Shown here piece after piece: positions 5,449-8,066 of a DNA stretch of 8,066 bases. The stretch is taken from assembly GCA_050693035.1 (NCBI GenBank), contig JBOGWB010000020.1, forward strand, positions 1 to 8,066, written 5' to 3'. Source of the stretch: DASYVD01 sp050693035. GTDB taxonomy: Bacteria; Actinomycetota; UBA4738; CALAEC01. The notes beneath the pieces were generated by a model that saw nothing but the letters and a program-made list of their open reading frames with translations, was not told the DNA's origin and ran no database searches. Numbering within the stretch: position 1 is the stretch's first letter; each line of letters begins with the position of its first letter. The position numbers and the translations under genes are program-made.

Positions 5449-5944
5449 GTGAGGCCTGGTCCGCGGTCTCCTGCAGCGCGATCGTGCACGACGCCAGGCC
5501 CCGCTTCTCGAGGTATCGCTGGTGGTACTCCTCCGCCGGCCAGAACTCGGCGGCGGGGACGACCTCGGTGACCACCGCCCGCTGATAGCGGGGCCGGATC
5601 GACTCGACGAACTCCTTCGCTGTCCGCTCCTGCTCGTCGTCGTGAACGAAGATGGCGCTCCGGTACTGCGTCCCGATGTCCGGTCCCTGCCGGTTGAGCT
5701 GGGTTGGATCGTGGCCGCTGAAGAACACCGACAGGAGCTGCTGGTACGAGACTTGCTTCGGGTCGAACTCCACCTCCACGGCCTCGGCGTGGCCGGTGCG
5801 GTCGGTGCACACCAGCTCATACGTGGGACGGTCGACCTCTCCGCCCATGTAGCCCGCGCGAGTAGCCACCACGCCCTCGACGTTCCGGAAGTCGGCTTCG
5901 ACCTGCCAGAAGCAGCCGCCGGCAAATGTCGCCTTTTCGGTCAT
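5423..5944 (-). CDS. msrA: Peptide-methionine (S)-S-oxide reductase MsrA
   Basis: A 173-residue cytoplasmic repair enzyme that reduces the S-epimer of methionine sulfoxide in proteins or as free amino acid. The catalytic GGCFW motif is at 9-13 (Cys11), followed by GYMGG (31-35), TGHAEAVEVEFDP (50-62) and YRSAIF (94-99). The C-terminal AEEYHQRYLEKRG is typical. Cys153 (ASCT) is a possible resolving cysteine; Cys46 is also present. The start ATG has a strong ribosome-binding site (AAGGAGAGGAG). The last 20 or so residues (SPTGSSGGP end) are a variable tail encoded where the gene overlaps the convergent MDMPI-family gene. It lies 67 nt after the GNAT gene on the same strand and may belong to the suf transcript. 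A longer upstream in-frame extension overlaps the GNAT gene and is not credible. Confidence 0.96.
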   Translation of the reverse strand: MTEKATFAGGCFWQVEADFRNVEGVVATRAGYMGGEVDRPTYELVCTDRTGHAEAVEVEFDPKQVSYQQLLSVFFSGHDPTQLNRQGPDIGTQYRSAIFVHDDEQERTAKEFVESIRPRYQRAVVTEVVPAAEFWPAEEYHQRYLEKRGLASCTIALQETADQASPTGSSGGP

Positions 5945-5948
5945 GGTT

Positions 5949-5959
5949 CTCCTCTCCTT
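5949..5959 (-). promoter_or_regulatory. Strong ribosome-binding site of msrA
   Basis: AAGGAGAGGAG on the minus strand lies 4 nt (last GAG) to 9 nt (AAGGAG) before the ATG at 5944. It is the best Shine-Dalgarno match in the window and fixes the msrA start. Confidence 0.7.
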
Positions 5960-6011
5960 GGGATCGTTCCAACGTCTGAGGCCCGAAGGCTGTTCCCGCC
6001 GGGTCCGGCGA

Positions 6012-6623
6012 TCATGCTCGGCGCTCCATCCGGGCCAGCCCCTTCGTGGGGAGGAGCCGGCGGTCCAGCGAGGTGGTCCTCCGGACCTCCCGGAGCCGGA
6101 ACCCCATGGCCTCATACAGCCGGCGGGCCGGCTCGTCCTCCACCCCGACGTCCAGGGCGACGGCCAGGCCGAGTCGTTCCGCCCCTGCCAGCACCCGCTC
6201 CATCAGGGCCGAGCCGATCCCCTGTCTGCGGTGGTCCGTTTCCACGCCCAGCACGCTCACGTACAGGCAATCGCTCCGCACCGACGGCAGGAGGCGGTCC
6301 AGGATCCGGCCCCGCCGGACCAGGTCTCCCACGTGGCGGGCACCGGCCGCGCGGGCCAGGGCCACTCCGGTCCCGAGCTTGAGCGACGCGTGCAGCCGTC
6401 CCGGGTAGGCCACCACCAGGCCCACCGGCCCCGTATCCCCGTCGGCGAGGAGGGCGAAGCGGTACCCGAACACGCTCCGCTCGGTGCGGAAGGCGGCCGC
6501 CGCGGCGCGCTTCGCCGCGTCGCCGTCGTGGAGGATCACGGCCAAGCTGGGCGCCGCTTCGAGGATGAGCCGGGCGGCCGACCGGTCATCGTGGGGCGAT
6601 GCTCGTCGGAGCACGGCGCCCAT
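6012..6623 (-). CDS. GNAT-family N-acetyltransferase
   Basis: A 203-residue protein of the GCN5-related acetyltransferase superfamily, which moves an acetyl group from acetyl-CoA to an amine. The acetyl-CoA binding motif A is clear: LYVSVLGVETDHRRQGIGSA (120-139), with the R-x-x-G-I-G pyrophosphate loop (133, 135-137). The later motif DEPARRLYEAMGF (163-175) is also typical. The N-terminal half (to about 110) is Ala- and Arg-rich and carries no recognised substrate determinants. It starts 9 nt after the sufU stop with no good ribosome-binding site, suggesting read-through translation from sufU. The substrate is unknown. Confidence 0.88.
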   Translation of the reverse strand: MGAVLRRASPHDDRSAARLILEAAPSLAVILHDGDAAKRAAAAAFRTERSVFGYRFALLADGDTGPVGLVVAYPGRLHASLKLGTGVALARAAGARHVGDLVRRGRILDRLLPSVRSDCLYVSVLGVETDHRRQGIGSALMERVLAGAERLGLAVALDVGVEDEPARRLYEAMGFRLREVRRTTSLDRRLLPTKGLARMERRA

Positions 6624-6632
6624 GACGTTCGT

Positions 6633-7073
6633 TCAGGCGCTCCCGCCGCCCGTGTCGTCCAGCGCTTCCTGGAGGATGTCCCACGCCAGCACGGCGCACT
6701 TGATGCGCACCGGGTACTTGGCCACGCCCTTCAGGGCCACCAGGTCGCCGAACGCTTCGTCGTCCGGCTCGACGCGCCCTTCCATCATCCCCCTGAAGTC
6801 CGCAGCGAGAGCCGTCGCCTCGCCCAGCGGCTTCCCCTGGATCGATTCGGTGAGCATGGAAGCGGATGCCTGGGAGATCGAGCAGCCCTGCCCCACGAAG
6901 GTGACGTCCTTCACGACGCCGTCGTCCACAAGGGCATGGATCTCGATCTCGTCCCCGCACAACGGGTTGTTCTTCCTCCGAGAGACGGTGGGCGCGTCCA
7001 TCTCGCGCTTGTTCCGGGGATTCTTGTAATGGTCGAGGATGACCTCCTTGTACAGCTCGTCCAGGGCGGCCAC
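6633..7073 (-). CDS. sufU: SufU, zinc-dependent sulfurtransferase of the SUF iron-sulfur system
   Basis: A 146-residue IscU-fold protein. SufU takes persulfide sulfur from the SufS cysteine desulfurase by a zinc-assisted exchange and hands it to the SufBCD scaffold. The zinc site is complete: Cys39 and Asp41 (NPLCGD), Cys64 (QGCSIS) and Cys126 (KCA). Relative to Bacillus subtilis SufU (Cys41, Asp43, Cys66, Cys128) all are offset by two. The insert between the second and third cysteines (EGRVEPDDEAFGDL, 98-111) is typical of SufU rather than IscU. The GTG start shares one base with the TAG stop of sufS (TAGTG), implying coupled translation. The N-terminus LYKEVILDHYKNPRN is the family's usual start. 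Confidence 0.96.
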   Translation of the reverse strand: MAALDELYKEVILDHYKNPRNKREMDAPTVSRRKNNPLCGDEIEIHALVDDGVVKDVTFVGQGCSISQASASMLTESIQGKPLGEATALAADFRGMMEGRVEPDDEAFGDLVALKGVAKYPVRIKCAVLAWDILQEALDDTGGGSA

Positions 7074-8066
7074 TATCCGAAGACCCCCTCGGCCACCTTC
7101 AGCGCGTCGACGAGCGCGTCCACCTCCTCGGGGAGGGAGTACACGTGGAAGGAGGCGCGCGTGGTCGCCGGCACGCCCAACCGCCGCATGAGGATCTGCG
7201 CGCAGTGATGCGACGCTCGCACCGCGACCCCCTCGCTCCCCAGCACCTGCGCCAGGTCGTGGGGGTGGATGTCCCTGAACCAGAACGATATGGCCCCGCC
7301 CCGGAGATCGGCGTCCAGCGGTCCGAAGACCCGAGCCCCCACCTCGGAAAGCCGATCGAGTGCGTACGCGGTCAGCTCGCGCTCGTGCTCGCGCACGTTC
7401 TTCATGCCCACGTCGGTGAGGAAGTCAACGGCTGCCCCCAGGCCCACGGACTGGGCGATGTTCATCGTCCCCGCCTCGAACTTCCACGGCGGGTCCTTGT
7501 AGGTGGAGTGGTCGCGGTGGACCTCGCTGATCATCTCCCCGCCGCCCAGGAACGGCCCCATCTCCTCGAGCAGCTGGAGGCGCGCGTACAGCCCTCCAGA
7601 GGCGGTCGGGCCGAGCATCTTGTGGCCCGAGATCGTCAGGAAGTCGACGTCGAGCTCGCCGACGTTGACCGGGTTGTGCGACACGAACTGGGCCCCGTCA
7701 ACCAGGACCAGGGCGCCGGCCTCATGGGCGATCTCACCGATCTCCCGCAGCGGCGGCAGCGTCCCGAGCACGTTCGATTGCCCGGTCACGCAGACGAGCT
7801 TGGTGCGCTTGCTGATCTCCGACCGGACCGCGTCGATCTCCAGGCGGCCGTCGTCCGTGATGGGCACCCACCGCAGCACCGCGCCGGTCTCCGCCGCGGC
7901 GAGCTGCCACGGGACGATGTTCGAATGGTGCTCCATCTCCGTGAGGACGATCTCGTCACCGGCGCCGACGTTGGCGCGGCCCCAGGAGCCGGCCACCAGG
8001 TTGATCGACTCGGTGGTGCCCCGGGTGAAGACGATCTCCTCGGGACGCGCGGCGCCGACGAAGGCG
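7073..8066 (-). CDS. sufS: SufS cysteine desulfurase, partial (N-terminus beyond right edge)
   Basis: The 330 visible residues cover most of a PLP-dependent class V aminotransferase of the SufS/CsdA type, which takes sulfur from cysteine for iron-sulfur cluster assembly. Family landmarks in order are TRGTTESINLVA, EMEHHSNIVPW, VDGAQ, SGHKMLGP with the PLP lysine (codon 7619-7621), GGGEMI, FEAGT, RASHHCAQ with the active-site persulfide cysteine (codon 7202-7204), and LGVPATTRASFHVYS. About 80 N-terminal residues of the usual 410-420 lie outside the window. The frame is open to 8065, so an apparent in-frame GTG at 7996 is internal (Val), not the start. It is translationally coupled to sufU; in actinobacteria sufBDC usually precede, which would be to the right here. 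Confidence 0.96.
   Translation of the reverse strand, partial: AFVGAARPEEIVFTRGTTESINLVAGSWGRANVGAGDEIVLTEMEHHSNIVPWQLAAAETGAVLRWVPITDDGRLEIDAVRSEISKRTKLVCVTGQSNVLGTLPPLREIGEIAHEAGALVLVDGAQFVSHNPVNVGELDVDFLTISGHKMLGPTASGGLYARLQLLEEMGPFLGGGEMISEVHRDHSTYKDPPWKFEAGTMNIAQSVGLGAAVDFLTDVGMKNVREHERELTAYALDRLSEVGARVFGPLDADLRGGAISFWFRDIHPHDLAQVLGSEGVAVRASHHCAQILMRRLGVPATTRASFHVYSLPEEVDALVDALKVAEGVFG

Noticed and set aside
5981..6010. Two small hairpins (GCC-TTCG-GGC and CGCCG-CGGCG) between the GNAT gene and msrA, considered as a terminator.
   Set aside because: Stems are only 3 and 5 bp and neither is followed by a U run on the minus strand.
7996..7998. GTG as start of sufS inside the window.
   Set aside because: Conserved SufS residues (TRGTTESINLV) are encoded upstream of it in the same frame up to the window edge, so it is an internal valine.

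Overview
The window is high-GC DNA (roughly two thirds G+C by eye) from what is most likely an actinobacterium (Actinomycetota), possibly an uncultivated lineage. The signs are a mycothiol-dependent-enzyme family protein, a SufS-SufU pair, GTG starts, and several genes whose only promoter-like signal is a TANNNT -10 box 7-8 nt before the start codon, the pattern of leaderless mRNAs. Almost all coding capacity is on the minus strand; only one gene is on the plus strand.

Reading along minus-strand transcription (right to left), the right end carries sufS (cysteine desulfurase, cut by the window edge), then sufU (1-nt stop/start overlap), a GNAT acetyltransferase, and msrA. msrA runs tail to tail into the lone plus-strand gene, a MDMPI/DinB-fold mycothiol-dependent enzyme family protein, and the two coding 3' ends overlap by 26 bp. 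That plus gene is divergent from a glycerate kinase, which is followed 3 nt later by a YbaK/EbsC-type aminoacyl-tRNA deacylase. Next comes a short A-type iron-sulfur carrier with a TATAAT box exactly where a leaderless transcript would need it.

The most interesting part is the left third. Between the iron-sulfur carrier and the next gene pair lies a 283-nt non-coding stretch. It holds, in transcription order on the minus strand, a sigma70-type promoter, a folded RNA with the conserved core of the SAM-I clan of riboswitches (P1, P2, P3, P4, a 3' P5 hairpin and a P3-loop pseudoknot, best matching the SAM-I/IV or SAM-IV layout), and a rho-independent terminator with a plausible antiterminator. 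It controls two ATGA-coupled genes. These correspond to the N-terminal barrel and the C-terminal catalytic barrel of cobalamin-independent methionine synthase (MetE), encoded as separate proteins in the same order as the two halves of full-length MetE. The catalytic half keeps the His, Cys and Cys zinc ligands but appears to have Gly where the Glu ligand is expected. A proline-rich reading frame with a possible ribosome-binding site follows and runs off the left edge.

Together the window shows a SAM-feedback-controlled, split methionine synthase operon next to iron-sulfur assembly and sulfur/redox housekeeping genes. No mobile elements, tRNA or rRNA genes, or CRISPR arrays were seen.
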